Origin: Pseudomonadota bacterium
GTDB lineage: Bacteria; Pseudomonadota; Alphaproteobacteria; Acetobacterales; Acetobacteraceae
Assembly: GCA_018240405.1 (NCBI GenBank)
Contig: JAFEFW010000643.1
Span: forward strand, 1-64,000
DNA length: 64,000 nt
Reading direction: 5' to 3'
Shown here: positions 16,939 to 25,313 of the stretch, one piece after another
Position numbering within the stretch: the stretch's first letter is position 1
Layout of the letters: each line of letters starts with the position of its first letter
Translations under genes and position numbers: made by a program
Notes under the pieces: generated by a model
Database searches by the model: none
Seen by the model: only the letters and a program-made list of their open reading frames with translations
Told to the model about the DNA's origin: nothing

Positions 16939-18525
16939 ATGAAACGTCGCACTCTGCTGGCCATGGCGGCCGCCGCGCCGGCCTTGTCGACCTTGGCGCG
17001 TCCGGCCATCGCTCAGCCTTCAAAGACCCTGATCTTCGTCCCGCAGGCCAACCTGACGAGCCTGGACCCAATCTGGACCACCGCGACGGTGACCCGGAAC
17101 TATGCCTTCCTGGTATTCGACACGCTGTACGGCGTTGATGCGAAGCTGAACCCGCATCCGCAGATGGCCGAGGGCCACACCGTCGACGACGGGGGCAAGC
17201 GCTGGACGATCAAGCTGCGCGAGGGGCTGAAATTCCACGACGGCTCACCGGTGCTGGCGGCTGACTGCGCCGCCTCTCTTCAGCGCTGGATGAAGCGCGA
17301 CGCCGTCGGCCAGATCCTTGCCGCTCGGCTCGATGCGCTGGAGACGCCGGACGATCGCACCCTGGTATTCCGCCTGAAGGCGCCGTTCGCTTCCCTGCCC
17401 TTCGCGCTGGCGCGCACGCAGCCAAGTGCCCCGGTGATCATGCCGGCGCGGATCGCCGCGACCGATCCCTACAAGCAGATCACAGAAGTGGTCGGCAGCG
17501 GGCCGTTCCGGTTCGAGCCCTCGGAATACGTCTCCGGCAGCAAGGCGGTATTCTCAAAAAACGCTGCTTATGCGCCGCGGGCGGAGAAGGCCGACTTCAC
17601 CGCCGGCGGCAAGCGCGTGCTGGTAGATCGCGTCGAGTGGCGGATCGTGCCGGATGCCTCGACCGCGGCCAATGCGCTGCAGCAGGGTGAGGTGGACTGG
17701 GTTGAGCAGCCACTGCCCGACCTGTTGCCCGTGCTGCGCGGCAACAAGAACGTCGTGGTTGACCGGTTGGACCTGTACGGCCTGTATCCGGTCGCACGCT
17801 TCAACTGCCAGCAGGGTCCCACGGCCAATGTCGGCGTGCGTCAGGCGATCCTGGCGGCGGTTGATCCGGTCGAGGTGATGCAGGCGGTGATGGGCGACGA
17901 CACGTCCGGCTATAATGCGCCGGTCGGGTTGTACCTGCCAGGCACCGATAGCGCCAACAGCGTCGGCATGGACCGCCTGGGCGGCAAGAAGCCGGTGGCC
18001 GAGATCAAGGCGATGCTGAAGGCCGCCGGCTACAACGGCGAGAAACTGGTGCTGCTGCACCCGACCGACCAGACCTTCTACAACGCCATGGCCCAGGTGC
18101 TGGCCGCAACGATGCAGAAGATCGGTATCAACGTCGACGACCAGTCAATGGATTGGGGCACGGTGGTGCAGCGGCGCGCCAAGCGCGATCCGTTGGATCA
18201 GGGTGGCTGGTCGATGTTCCCGGCCTCCTTCCCGGCGGTGGATTACCTGAACCCGCTGGCGGTGCCCGCGGCGCGCGGCAATGGCGCCAAGGCGTGGTTC
18301 GGCTGGCCCGAGGACCCGAGGCTGGAGACGCTGCACGACCAGTGGATCGACGCCACCGACCCGGCGGAGCAAAAAAAACTCGCGGCCGCGCTGCAGGACG
18401 AGACCTTTACCTATGCGCCCTTCGTTCCCCTCGGCCAATATTTCCCGCCGACCGCCTGGCACAAGAACACCAGCGGCTTCCTGAAGGGGCCCGTGCCGGT
18501 TTTCTGGAATATCCAGAAATCTTAG
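16939..18525 (+). CDS. ABC transporter substrate-binding protein, family 5 (peptide/nickel/opine type)
   Basis: A 528-residue exported protein. The N-terminus MKRRTLLAMAAAAPALSTLA is a signal peptide with a weak twin-Arg look, cleaved near AIAQ (residue 26). The mature part has SBP_bac_5 features: LTSLDPIWTTATVTRN, a VVGSGPFRFE block and the WGTVVQRRAKRD region. It should capture an oligopeptide or other larger solute in the periplasm. No permease or ATPase genes lie beside it, so its partners are elsewhere. It is divergent from marR and may belong functionally with the amidohydrolase cluster downstream. Confidence 0.88.
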   Translation: MKRRTLLAMAAAAPALSTLARPAIAQPSKTLIFVPQANLTSLDPIWTTATVTRNYAFLVFDTLYGVDAKLNPHPQMAEGHTVDDGGKRWTIKLREGLKFHDGSPVLAADCAASLQRWMKRDAVGQILAARLDALETPDDRTLVFRLKAPFASLPFALARTQPSAPVIMPARIAATDPYKQITEVVGSGPFRFEPSEYVSGSKAVFSKNAAYAPRAEKADFTAGGKRVLVDRVEWRIVPDASTAANALQQGEVDWVEQPLPDLLPVLRGNKNVVVDRLDLYGLYPVARFNCQQGPTANVGVRQAILAAVDPVEVMQAVMGDDTSGYNAPVGLYLPGTDSANSVGMDRLGGKKPVAEIKAMLKAAGYNGEKLVLLHPTDQTFYNAMAQVLAATMQKIGINVDDQSMDWGTVVQRRAKRDPLDQGGWSMFPASFPAVDYLNPLAVPAARGNGAKAWFGWPEDPRLETLHDQWIDATDPAEQKKLAAALQDETFTYAPFVPLGQYFPPTAWHKNTSGFLKGPVPVFWNIQKS

Positions 18526-18628
18526 CGTCCCTCCCTGGGTGCTTTGTGCGCTCCATGTCGGCTTGATTGGGTGCCGCGTCACACGCGGGTGCCGTGAGTC
18601 GGTGTGGAGCGGTCAAAGATGTGACAGG

Positions 18629-18817
18629 ATGACGACACGCGATCCGGAAGAACAGGATCTGAGGCTCGATCAGATGAGCCTCAACATCGAGAAAATGTGC
18701 AACGACATGGGGATGGAGAACCGCAAGTTTGCGGTGCAGGTGTTCCTGGCCGGCGTCGCGCCGCTGGAAGTCGGCGCTACATCTGGTGGTCTGTTCCTGC
18801 AGTACCTGCGCCACTGA
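18629..18817 (+). CDS. Small protein with coiled-coil start and one hydrophobic helix
   Basis: A 62-residue frame from ATG 18629 with ACAGG just upstream. Residues 1-35 are charged and helical (EEQDLRLDQMSLNIEKM), followed by MGMENRKFAVQVFLAG and a hydrophobic Gly-rich segment ending GGLFLQYLRH. The layout resembles small alphaproteobacterial membrane proteins with an IEKMRADMEK-like helix and one membrane span, though an Glu-Val in the middle of the hydrophobic part (APLEVGATS) is unusual and may mean decay. Function unknown. It lies about 100 bp after the solute-binding-protein gene on the same strand. Confidence 0.6.
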   Translation: MTTRDPEEQDLRLDQMSLNIEKMCNDMGMENRKFAVQVFLAGVAPLEVGATSGGLFLQYLRH

Positions 18818-19201
18818 CGCGCACTACTGGCAGCCGGCCGTTCCCGAACCTGGCGAGGCAGGACGCACTCAGTCGGACCTGGCTATCGTCAGGTTCTCCA
18901 CGCAGAGCCGTCGAGCCTCTGATTTACACCATGATGCACCACTGGCGTGATCGCGGTCGCGCATAATCTCCGCGTGGCTCCGCGTCGGGCTTGCTTTGCC
19001 CGGTGCCCCGAAGGTTGCGTCCAAGGTACTTCGTAGTAAGCCCGACGCGGAGTGACGCGAAGTGTCCGCGGAGTTGCGCAGGAGATTGTTTAGGGCTTCG
19101 CCAGTGGGTGGCATCCTGCTCCCCAGCGGGTGGCAGCAGGCGCTTGCTTTACGCTCGCGGCGCCGGCTGGCACGCTACCGCGACAGCCAGAAGGGGATCG
19201 C
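18818..19201. other. Intergenic stretch with a large hairpin
   Basis: No convincing gene. The centre holds a 15-bp perfect inverted repeat (18978-18992 / 19038-19052, listed separately) and further copies of the CTCCGCG/CGCGGAG word just outside the arms. A purine-rich AGAAGGGGATC site sits immediately before the amidohydrolase ATG at 19202. Confidence 0.5.
18978..19052. repeat. 15-bp perfect inverted repeat with 45-nt loop
   Basis: CTCCGCGTCGGGCTT at 18978-18992 is the exact reverse complement of AAGCCCGACGCGGAG at 19038-19052. Outside the arms, CTCCGCG (from 18968) and CGCGGAG (around 19068-19074) allow the stem to extend imperfectly. It could be a transcript hairpin or a miniature mobile element end pair. 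No other copy was seen in the window. Confidence 0.6.
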
Positions 19202-20428
19202 ATGGAGTTTGTTGTCCGCAATGTCCGTCTGAGCCATGCGCCGGAGCAACCGCCGGTCGATATCGGGATCGAGGGAGGGAAGATCGCCGCCATCGCGTCC
19301 GGCCTGCCGGCAGACTTTCCCGGCTACGACGGTCACGGCAACCTCGCCTGCGCCGGCTTGGTGGAAACGCATATCCACCTCGACAAGACCCGCATCATGG
19401 ACCGGGTGGCGCCGGAGGAAGGCCGCAACGCCGCCGCCGTGCCGCGGGTCGCCGCGGTCAAGCACACGTTCACCGAGGATGACGTCTACCGGCGCGCCAG
19501 CATCACCCTGGAGAACTGCATCAAGCACGGCACCACAAGGATGCGCACCCATGTCGAACTCGATGCCGGGGTGGAGATGCGATCCTTCGATGCGCTGTTG
19601 GAACTGGCGCGCGACTACGCCTGGGCGATTGACATCGAGCTGTGCGTCTTCCCGCAAGAAGGCCTGACCAACAATCCGCAGGCGGAACAGCTCCTGATCG
19701 AGGCGCTGAAGCGGGGCGCTCCGGTCATTGGCGCGGCCCCGAACTACGACCCCGACAAGGACGGCCAGGTCCGGCGGATCTTCGAACTTGCGCGCGAGTA
19801 TGATGTCGATATCGACATGCACCTGGACTCCGGCAACAGCCCGGCGGACATGGACATCCATCTCGTCTGCGAACTGACGAAGCAGTACGGACTTGCCGGG
19901 CGCGTCGCCGTCGGTCACGGCTGCAAGTATTCAACCCTGCCGCCGCCGGATTTGCAGGCGCTGGCCGGAAAGATGGCAGATGCCGGCGTGGCGGTGACGG
20001 TGCTGCCGGCGACCGACCTGTTCATGATGGCGCGCGACCAGACCTACAGTCTGCAGCGCGGCGTCGCCGACGCCAATACGCTGGTGGAATGGGGCGTCAA
20101 CTGCTCGATCTCTTCGAACAACATTCTGAACCCGTTCACGCCACTCGGCGACGGCAACCTGATCCGCATGGCGAACCTCCAGGCCAATGTCTGCCAGGTC
20201 AGCCACCCGCACCGCCTGCGCGAATGCTTCGCCATGCTGACCGACCGCTCTGCCCGGCTGATGAACCTGAAGGACTACGGCCTGGCCGTCGGCAACCCCG
20301 CGGATATCGTGGTGTTTGACGCCACAACGCCGGAGATGGCGGTAGCCGAGGTCAAGGCGCCGTTGGTCTGCTTCAAGCGCGGCGTCCGCACCGTCACCCG
20401 CCCGCGGGCGGATCTGCACAGGCCATAA
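19202..20428 (+). CDS. Amidohydrolase of the cytosine-deaminase-like group with non-canonical active site
   Basis: A 408-residue TIM-barrel amidohydrolase. The metal-binding HIHLDKT (57-63), DMHLDSG (His207) and GHGCKYS (His239) are present. Compared with E. coli CodA as I recall it, two key positions differ: the catalytic Glu of HCDE is Ser210 (HLDS), and the metal-binding Asp block HDDVFD is SNNILN (305-310). It is thus unlikely to be a true cytosine deaminase and may hydrolyse another cyclic or amide substrate. AAGGGGATC precedes the ATG. The DUF4387 gene starts 4 bases after its stop, so the two are co-transcribed. Confidence 0.8.
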   Translation: MEFVVRNVRLSHAPEQPPVDIGIEGGKIAAIASGLPADFPGYDGHGNLACAGLVETHIHLDKTRIMDRVAPEEGRNAAAVPRVAAVKHTFTEDDVYRRASITLENCIKHGTTRMRTHVELDAGVEMRSFDALLELARDYAWAIDIELCVFPQEGLTNNPQAEQLLIEALKRGAPVIGAAPNYDPDKDGQVRRIFELAREYDVDIDMHLDSGNSPADMDIHLVCELTKQYGLAGRVAVGHGCKYSTLPPPDLQALAGKMADAGVAVTVLPATDLFMMARDQTYSLQRGVADANTLVEWGVNCSISSNNILNPFTPLGDGNLIRMANLQANVCQVSHPHRLRECFAMLTDRSARLMNLKDYGLAVGNPADIVVFDATTPEMAVAEVKAPLVCFKRGVRTVTRPRADLHRP

Positions 20429-20431
20429 CCG

Positions 20432-20734
20432 ATGAAACTTTCCGATCTGGCACAGGTGATTCGCAGCAAGAACGCCGGACCTCGGCGGCTGACGCTGGAT
20501 ATCATGTTCGCCACCGATGCCGACTACCAGAAGGCGGCACAGTCACCGGCTTTGGGACCGGAGGCGATAGGTCGGCTGTACGGACTGCCGGCGGACCAGG
20601 TGACGGTCATCCCGTATCCGGTGGGCAGAGCAATCAAGGTGGTTATGGCCCGCAGGATCATGGCTGGTGATCCCGGCGACTTTGATGTTTACGGCGCGCA
20701 ACAGCACGCGCCTTTGTTGCAAGTGGAACTGTGA
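20432..20734 (+). CDS. DUF4387 protein
   Basis: A 100-residue cytoplasmic protein starting MKLSDLAQVIRSKNAGPRRL, with FATDADYQKA and the C-terminal GDFDVYGAQQHAPLLQVEL typical of DUF4387. Members are almost always encoded beside AtuA-like (DUF1446) proteins, as here, and probably form one enzyme with them; the reaction is unknown. It starts 4 bases after the amidohydrolase stop, with the ribosome-binding region inside that gene's end. It is followed by a repeat element and then the AtuA-like gene. Confidence 0.8.
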   Translation: MKLSDLAQVIRSKNAGPRRLTLDIMFATDADYQKAAQSPALGPEAIGRLYGLPADQVTVIPYPVGRAIKVVMARRIMAGDPGDFDVYGAQQHAPLLQVEL

Positions 20735-20772
20735 TGGTCCGGTCTACGTCCCACGCTGCGGACTCCACTCCA

Positions 20773-20882
20773 CCGTCATGGCAGGCAAAGTCCTGTCGTT
20801 CACGCCTTGCTGAATTTGTCCGATTGCCAACGGTGCGTTTGCGGCAAAGGCGTGGATGGCGGGCCTTCGCCCGCCGTGACGG
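20773..20882. repeat. Dispersed palindromic intergenic repeat, copy 1
   Basis: The right arm carries GGCGGGC-CTTC-GCCCGCC (20858-20875), a 7-bp-stem hairpin, preceded by AAAGGCGTGGAT. The left part (CCGTCATGGCAGGC ... CACGCCTTGC) is the degenerate mirror image, so the 110-bp element is palindromic overall. It sits between the DUF4387 and AtuA-like genes. The same core recurs at 47845-47953, 57642-57742 and, as a half copy, at 62626-62656. Confidence 0.7.
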
Positions 20883-20927
20883 GAGAAGCAGGCGCGTGCG
20901 CTTCGCATACAGCCGGGAGCGGTGCCC

Positions 20928-22322
20928 ATGAGCGCCTCGGGCCGCGTCATCGCGGAGTTCCGCCGCAACCCCCGCCCGATGCGCCTGCTCGGCGCCTCTG
21001 GGCAACTCGGCTACGGCATCCCGGCAAAATCCTTCGCCGAGGGTCTCGCGCGCAAACCCGACTTGATCGGCGCCGACATGGGCTCGATCGACATCGGCCC
21101 AACCTATCTGGGCAAGGGCGAGATGGCGACCGCACCGGAATCCACACGCCGCGACCTGCGCCGCGTGCTGCGCGCCGCCCGCGACCTCGACGTGCCACTG
21201 GTAATCGGCTCCGCCGGGTCGGCCGGCGCCGCACCGCATCTGGAGGCGACGGTGGCGATGCTGCGCGACATCGCACAGACGGACGGGCTGCATTTCCGCC
21301 TGGCGGTGATCCCCGCCGACATTCCGCGCCCTTATCTGCTCGATGCCGCCCATAGCGGGCGCATCGACAGCTTCGACGGCATGCCGGCGCTGGCCGATGC
21401 CGACATCACCGACGCCGCGCATATCGTTGGCCAGATGGGCATGGGACCATTTCGGACAGCGCTGGAAGCCGACGTGGACGTTATCGTCGCCGGCCGCGCC
21501 TGCGACACCGCCATCTTCGCCTCCCTGCCCGCTTTGCTTGGCTTTCCCGTCGGCCTCGCCATGCACATGGCCAAGATCATCGAGTGCGGCTCGCTGTGTT
21601 GCGTCCCCGGCGGCCGCGATCCGATCCTGGCCGAGCTGGACCATGACGGGTTCGTGCTGGAAAGCATGAATCCCGACCGCCGAGCGACGCCCACCTCGGT
21701 TGCCGCGCACAGCCTCTACGAACAGAGCGATCCGTTCACTGTCATCGAACCCGACGGCGCGCTGGACCTGGCAGCCGCGCGCTACGACGCGGTGGACGAT
21801 CGCCGGACCCGTGTCTCCGGCGCACGCTGGCGCGACAGCACGCAGGCGACGATCAAGCTGGAGGGCGCGCTGAAGATCGGCGAACGCGCCGTGTTGCTAT
21901 GCGGCTCCGCCGACCCGCGCTTCATCGCACAGTGCAAGGAACTGCTGCCGAAGGTCGCCGACGTGGTGCGCGACCTGGTCTGCGAGGATCGGCCGCAGGA
22001 CTATACGTTGCGCTTCCGTGTCTACGGCATCGACGGCGTGCGCATGGTCGTGCCGGAGAACGAAGCGCCACCGGGCGAAGTGTTCATCATGGGCGAGTGT
22101 ATCGCCCCGACGCGCGACCGGGCATCCGAGGTCGTGCGGACCTGCAAGCAGTTCCTGCTGCACTATGGCTACCCCGGCCGCCTGTCCACCGCTGGAAACA
22201 TCGCATTCCCGTTCACCCCGCCGGAGGTGTCGCTGGGTCCGGCATACCGGTTCAACGTCTACCACCTGCTGCAGGTGGACGATCCGGACGCGCTGTTCCC
22301 TGTGCGGGTTGAAACGCTGTAG
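20928..22322 (+). CDS. AtuA-like acyclic terpene utilisation/DUF1446 family protein
   Basis: A 464-residue cytoplasmic protein of the DUF1446/AtuA family. Recognisable stretches are LGASGQLGYGIPAKSFAEGL near the start, GADMGSIDIGPTYLGKG, VIGSAGSAGAAPHLE and VDVIVAGRACDTAIFASLP. AtuA is required for citronellol/geranyl-CoA catabolism in Pseudomonas, but this wider family is uncharacterised. I start it at ATG 20928 with GGGAG nine bases upstream; an in-frame GTG at 20922 is possible. With the amidohydrolase and DUF4387 genes it makes a cluster pointing to a dedicated catabolic route of unknown substrate. Confidence 0.8.
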   Translation: MSASGRVIAEFRRNPRPMRLLGASGQLGYGIPAKSFAEGLARKPDLIGADMGSIDIGPTYLGKGEMATAPESTRRDLRRVLRAARDLDVPLVIGSAGSAGAAPHLEATVAMLRDIAQTDGLHFRLAVIPADIPRPYLLDAAHSGRIDSFDGMPALADADITDAAHIVGQMGMGPFRTALEADVDVIVAGRACDTAIFASLPALLGFPVGLAMHMAKIIECGSLCCVPGGRDPILAELDHDGFVLESMNPDRRATPTSVAAHSLYEQSDPFTVIEPDGALDLAAARYDAVDDRRTRVSGARWRDSTQATIKLEGALKIGERAVLLCGSADPRFIAQCKELLPKVADVVRDLVCEDRPQDYTLRFRVYGIDGVRMVVPENEAPPGEVFIMGECIAPTRDRASEVVRTCKQFLLHYGYPGRLSTAGNIAFPFTPPEVSLGPAYRFNVYHLLQVDDPDALFPVRVETL

Positions 22323-22394
22323 CCCGGCCATTTTGGACCTTGTCGCCCGTCGGCCGCATGGCAAGGATGTCAGGTCGGCCTTGCCAGAGGGACC

Positions 22395-24344
22395 ATGCCG
22401 CAACAGCACAATGGCCGGCTTCGGAGCAGCTGGAAGCAATTCTTGAGCTTCAGCCTGCCGCCGTGGTCGGTGGGCCTGCTGGTGTTTGCCGCCGCGCTGG
22501 CCATCTGGGCGCCTGACATAGGCGGCATCAGAGCCCAGTTACGGGAGAGCATGCTGGACCGCCTTCTGCCCTGGGCGAGTCCGGCGGAACCCACCCGTAG
22601 GTCGGTGACAATCGTGGACATCGACCGGGCCGCCCTCGCGCGCCTGGGTCCCTGGCCCTGGCCCCGCACTACCCTGGCCAATGTCGTCGCCGCAATCGCA
22701 GACGGCCGGCCCGCTAGCATCGGCATCGACATCCTGCTCACCGGGCCAGATCGGTTTTCGGCTGACGGCGACGCGCGCCTTGCCCAGGCGATGGAGCCCT
22801 CCGCCGTCGTCCTCGGCTTCGTGTTGGACAGCGCCGGAGGCGGTGACGCCGTTCCGGTCACGCCGGTGCTGGCACGCGTGCAGTCGAACCTGCCCGGCAT
22901 CTGGCGCGCGGCCAGCGTAATCGGGCCGGCGGCCGTGCTGAGCGATGCTGCTGCCGGCTTCGGCGCGCTGGTCGCGGCCGCGGACCCGGACGGTCCGATC
23001 CGGCGCGTGCCGTTGCTGGTCGTGGCGGGCGGCGCGGTCAGGGCCAGCCTTGCGGTAGAGACCGTGCTGCGCGCCCACCGCGGCAGCACGCTGCTTATTG
23101 AGGCCGGCAACCGGCTGCACGTCGGCAACAGTGCCGTTCCGTTGGGTTCCGACGCCCAGCTTCGCCTGATTCCACCACTCGAGCACTGGGCAGCGCGCAC
23201 CATCCCGGTCACAGCGTTGCTCGACCGGGCTGACAGCAGGGCAGCGCTCGCCGGCCAGATCGTGCTGCTGGGCAGCAGCGCGCCAGAACTGGGCGGACTG
23301 CGAGTCACCGCTGGTGCCCCCGCAACACCATCCGTGCGTCTGCATGCCGAGGCGGCTGCCGCCATTCTGAGCAGCGGCTATCCGGTTCGCCCGTTTTGGG
23401 CCGGTGAGGCTGAACTGGCCGGCGCGCTGTTGCTAGGCGGCCTCGTCCTGCTGCTGGCTGCGCGCCTCCGTCCGACTCCTGCTGCGGCGCTCGCACTGCT
23501 GTTGGGCGGCGGCTGGGTCATTGCGTCTGCGGCGGCCGCACGTGCGGGGGCTCTGCTGCTTGACCCGGCCGGCCCACCGGCGCTCGCCGCACTCTGTTTC
23601 ACGGTCACGGCGATGGCCCGTTTCGCTCGCGATGAGTGGCGCGCGCGCCTGTTACGCGCCCGCTTTGAGCAGCGCCTGGCACCAGACGTTGTGCGCCGGA
23701 TCGCCGCCGATCCCAGCGCGCTGCGGCTGCAAGGGGAGATGCGCGAGGTCACCGCCCTGTTCACGGATATCGAGGGCTTCACGTCGATGACCGAACGGGC
23801 CGCACCGGTGGACCTGGTCGCGCTGATGGATGCGTACATCGACTCCACGACAAGCGTCATTACCGACCACGGCGGCATGATTCGGCAGATCATGGGCGAT
23901 GCCGTACACGGCATCTACAACGCGCCGTTTGCCCTGGCCGATCATCCGCAGCGTGCGATCGACAGTGCCGTGGCGCTGCTTCGCGCCTCGGAGGAACTGC
24001 GCCGAACGCCTCTCGGCCAGCGGCTGCAACTAGGCCGCACCCGTATCGGAATCGAGACAGGCCCAGCGATCGTCGGAGACATCGGCGGCGGGCGTGTGCT
24101 CGATTATGCGGCACTCGGGAATGCGGTGAATGCGGCGGCGCGGCTCGAAGCGGCCAACAAATTGTTCGGCAGCAGTATCTGCATCGGTCCGGGCACCGCA
24201 GCTCGGCTCGATCCGGCCACCATACGGAGGCTGGGGCAGCTGGTGCCGCGTGGCCAGAGCCACGAGATCACGGTCTACACGCTGGTTGATCTTGCCGGCC
24301 GGCCCCTCCCCCGCCAGACGGCGGATCAGCCCGACACAGCCTAG
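22395..24344 (+). CDS. CHASE2-domain class III nucleotide cyclase
   Basis: A 649-residue sensor. An N-terminal helix (about 22-40) is followed by a periplasmic CHASE2 domain (about 45-335), three membrane helices (about 338-405) and a class III cyclase domain (about 445-625). Metal-binding Asp458 (LFTDIEGFT) and Asp502 (MGDAVHG) are present, as are the transition-state pair Asn579/Arg583 (VNAAAR). The residues that normally read adenine differ: the expected Lys is Gln498 (RQIMGD) and the Asp/Thr partner is Ala572 (DYAALG). Product specificity is therefore open. It converges on the FecR-domain gene and shares its CTAG stop. Confidence 0.88.
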   Translation: MPQQHNGRLRSSWKQFLSFSLPPWSVGLLVFAAALAIWAPDIGGIRAQLRESMLDRLLPWASPAEPTRRSVTIVDIDRAALARLGPWPWPRTTLANVVAAIADGRPASIGIDILLTGPDRFSADGDARLAQAMEPSAVVLGFVLDSAGGGDAVPVTPVLARVQSNLPGIWRAASVIGPAAVLSDAAAGFGALVAAADPDGPIRRVPLLVVAGGAVRASLAVETVLRAHRGSTLLIEAGNRLHVGNSAVPLGSDAQLRLIPPLEHWAARTIPVTALLDRADSRAALAGQIVLLGSSAPELGGLRVTAGAPATPSVRLHAEAAAAILSSGYPVRPFWAGEAELAGALLLGGLVLLLAARLRPTPAAALALLLGGGWVIASAAAARAGALLLDPAGPPALAALCFTVTAMARFARDEWRARLLRARFEQRLAPDVVRRIAADPSALRLQGEMREVTALFTDIEGFTSMTERAAPVDLVALMDAYIDSTTSVITDHGGMIRQIMGDAVHGIYNAPFALADHPQRAIDSAVALLRASEELRRTPLGQRLQLGRTRIGIETGPAIVGDIGGGRVLDYAALGNAVNAAARLEAANKLFGSSICIGPGTAARLDPATIRRLGQLVPRGQSHEITVYTLVDLAGRPLPRQTADQPDTA

Positions 24345-24958
24345 GGTAGTCCGACCCGGGCCATCGCCTCGGCAATACGCGGCTTGCCCCAATTGACTGC
24401 AGGCGAGGGTTCGGCACCTGCGGTGGCGATGCCGGTCCCTTGACCGCCTGTTAGCGTAACGAAGGTATTGACACCGGTGACCATGACCTCGCCGCGCTCC
24501 ACGAACACGCTGAATTCGCCTTTTGTCGGGCCGGCGAAGAAGCGTGTGCCGCGCACGGCCATCAGGCCAAACGGTGAGCGGACGGTGACGGCAGTGGCGC
24601 CGTCTTTCGGATCATGATCGTACAACAAGGCCCCGCGATCCAGCACCAGCACGCCACCGGCATTGACGATGAACCGGTCGATGCGGAACTGCGTCTCGGG
24701 CCCGAGGCGCACCCGTGTCGCTGCGCCAAGGAGAAGGCCGAGCGTGGACTTGACCTGTGTGGTGATCACATCGCCTACGAACACCTCAGCGGATGGCGTC
24801 AGCGAGCGCGACGGCGCGGTTGCCCGAGCCGCGGTGCATTCGCCGGTTGTCTCCTCAACCTTTCCGGCCGGCGAGGCCGCATAGGCCTGGCGGCCCGGCA
24901 TGGCGAAGGCTGCTGTGCAGAGCGCCACAAAGTCCCGTCTGGTGGTTGATCCAGTCAC
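24341..24958 (-). CDS. Exported FecR-domain protein
   Basis: A 205-residue protein from GTG 24958, with GGGGAGAAGG upstream. The N-terminus has a twin-arginine motif (TTRRDFVALC) and hydrophobic stretch, cleavage near QAYAA. The rest is a FecR domain (VFVGDVITTQVKSTLGLLLG, ETQFRIDRF, FGLMAVRGTRFFAG, VFVERGEVMVTG). Such proteins act in the periplasm and are often encoded next to CHASE2 cyclases, as here. This one is convergent rather than co-directional with the cyclase; their stop codons share the palindrome CTAG (24341-24344). Confidence 0.8.
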   Translation of the reverse strand: MTGSTTRRDFVALCTAAFAMPGRQAYAASPAGKVEETTGECTAARATAPSRSLTPSAEVFVGDVITTQVKSTLGLLLGAATRVRLGPETQFRIDRFIVNAGGVLVLDRGALLYDHDPKDGATAVTVRSPFGLMAVRGTRFFAGPTKGEFSVFVERGEVMVTGVNTFVTLTGGQGTGIATAGAEPSPAVNWGKPRIAEAMARVGLP

Positions 24959-25313
24959 ACCCTTCTCCCCTCGCCTTGTACACGCCGCTGATCGCCGGCG
25001 CTTCCAGGACGACATTGTCTGGGCGCCAGTGTACTGCGGCCCGGCTGCGGAACATGCGAAGAATTTCAGCGTGCGGCGATGCCGCGCCAGCAGGCGCAGG
25101 GGGCGGCCAGCAACGCCCCAAGCCGGCGAACCGCTGGCGGTCACGCCGGGCGGTCGTCGCGCCACACCTGGAGGCGACCTTGGCGGAAATGCGGGCACGG
25201 CGATGTTCTGATCATGCAGCGTTGACCGCGCCCTCCGCCCTGCTCAATCTGGACCGGCCGGCACCCCCGTCGAGGCAGAAGGCTGGCAAGCGTATTCTGC
25301 GAGGCTAGACCAA
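24959..25313. other. Intergenic stretch between divergent FecR and binding-protein genes
   Basis: About 355 bp. Plus-strand frames across it are antisense continuations of the FecR frame or low-complexity sequence; none has a ribosome-binding site. A weak promoter-like pair (TTGACC, then CAATCT after 17 bases, starting near 25222) points toward the binding-protein gene. Nothing else stands out. Confidence 0.4.
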
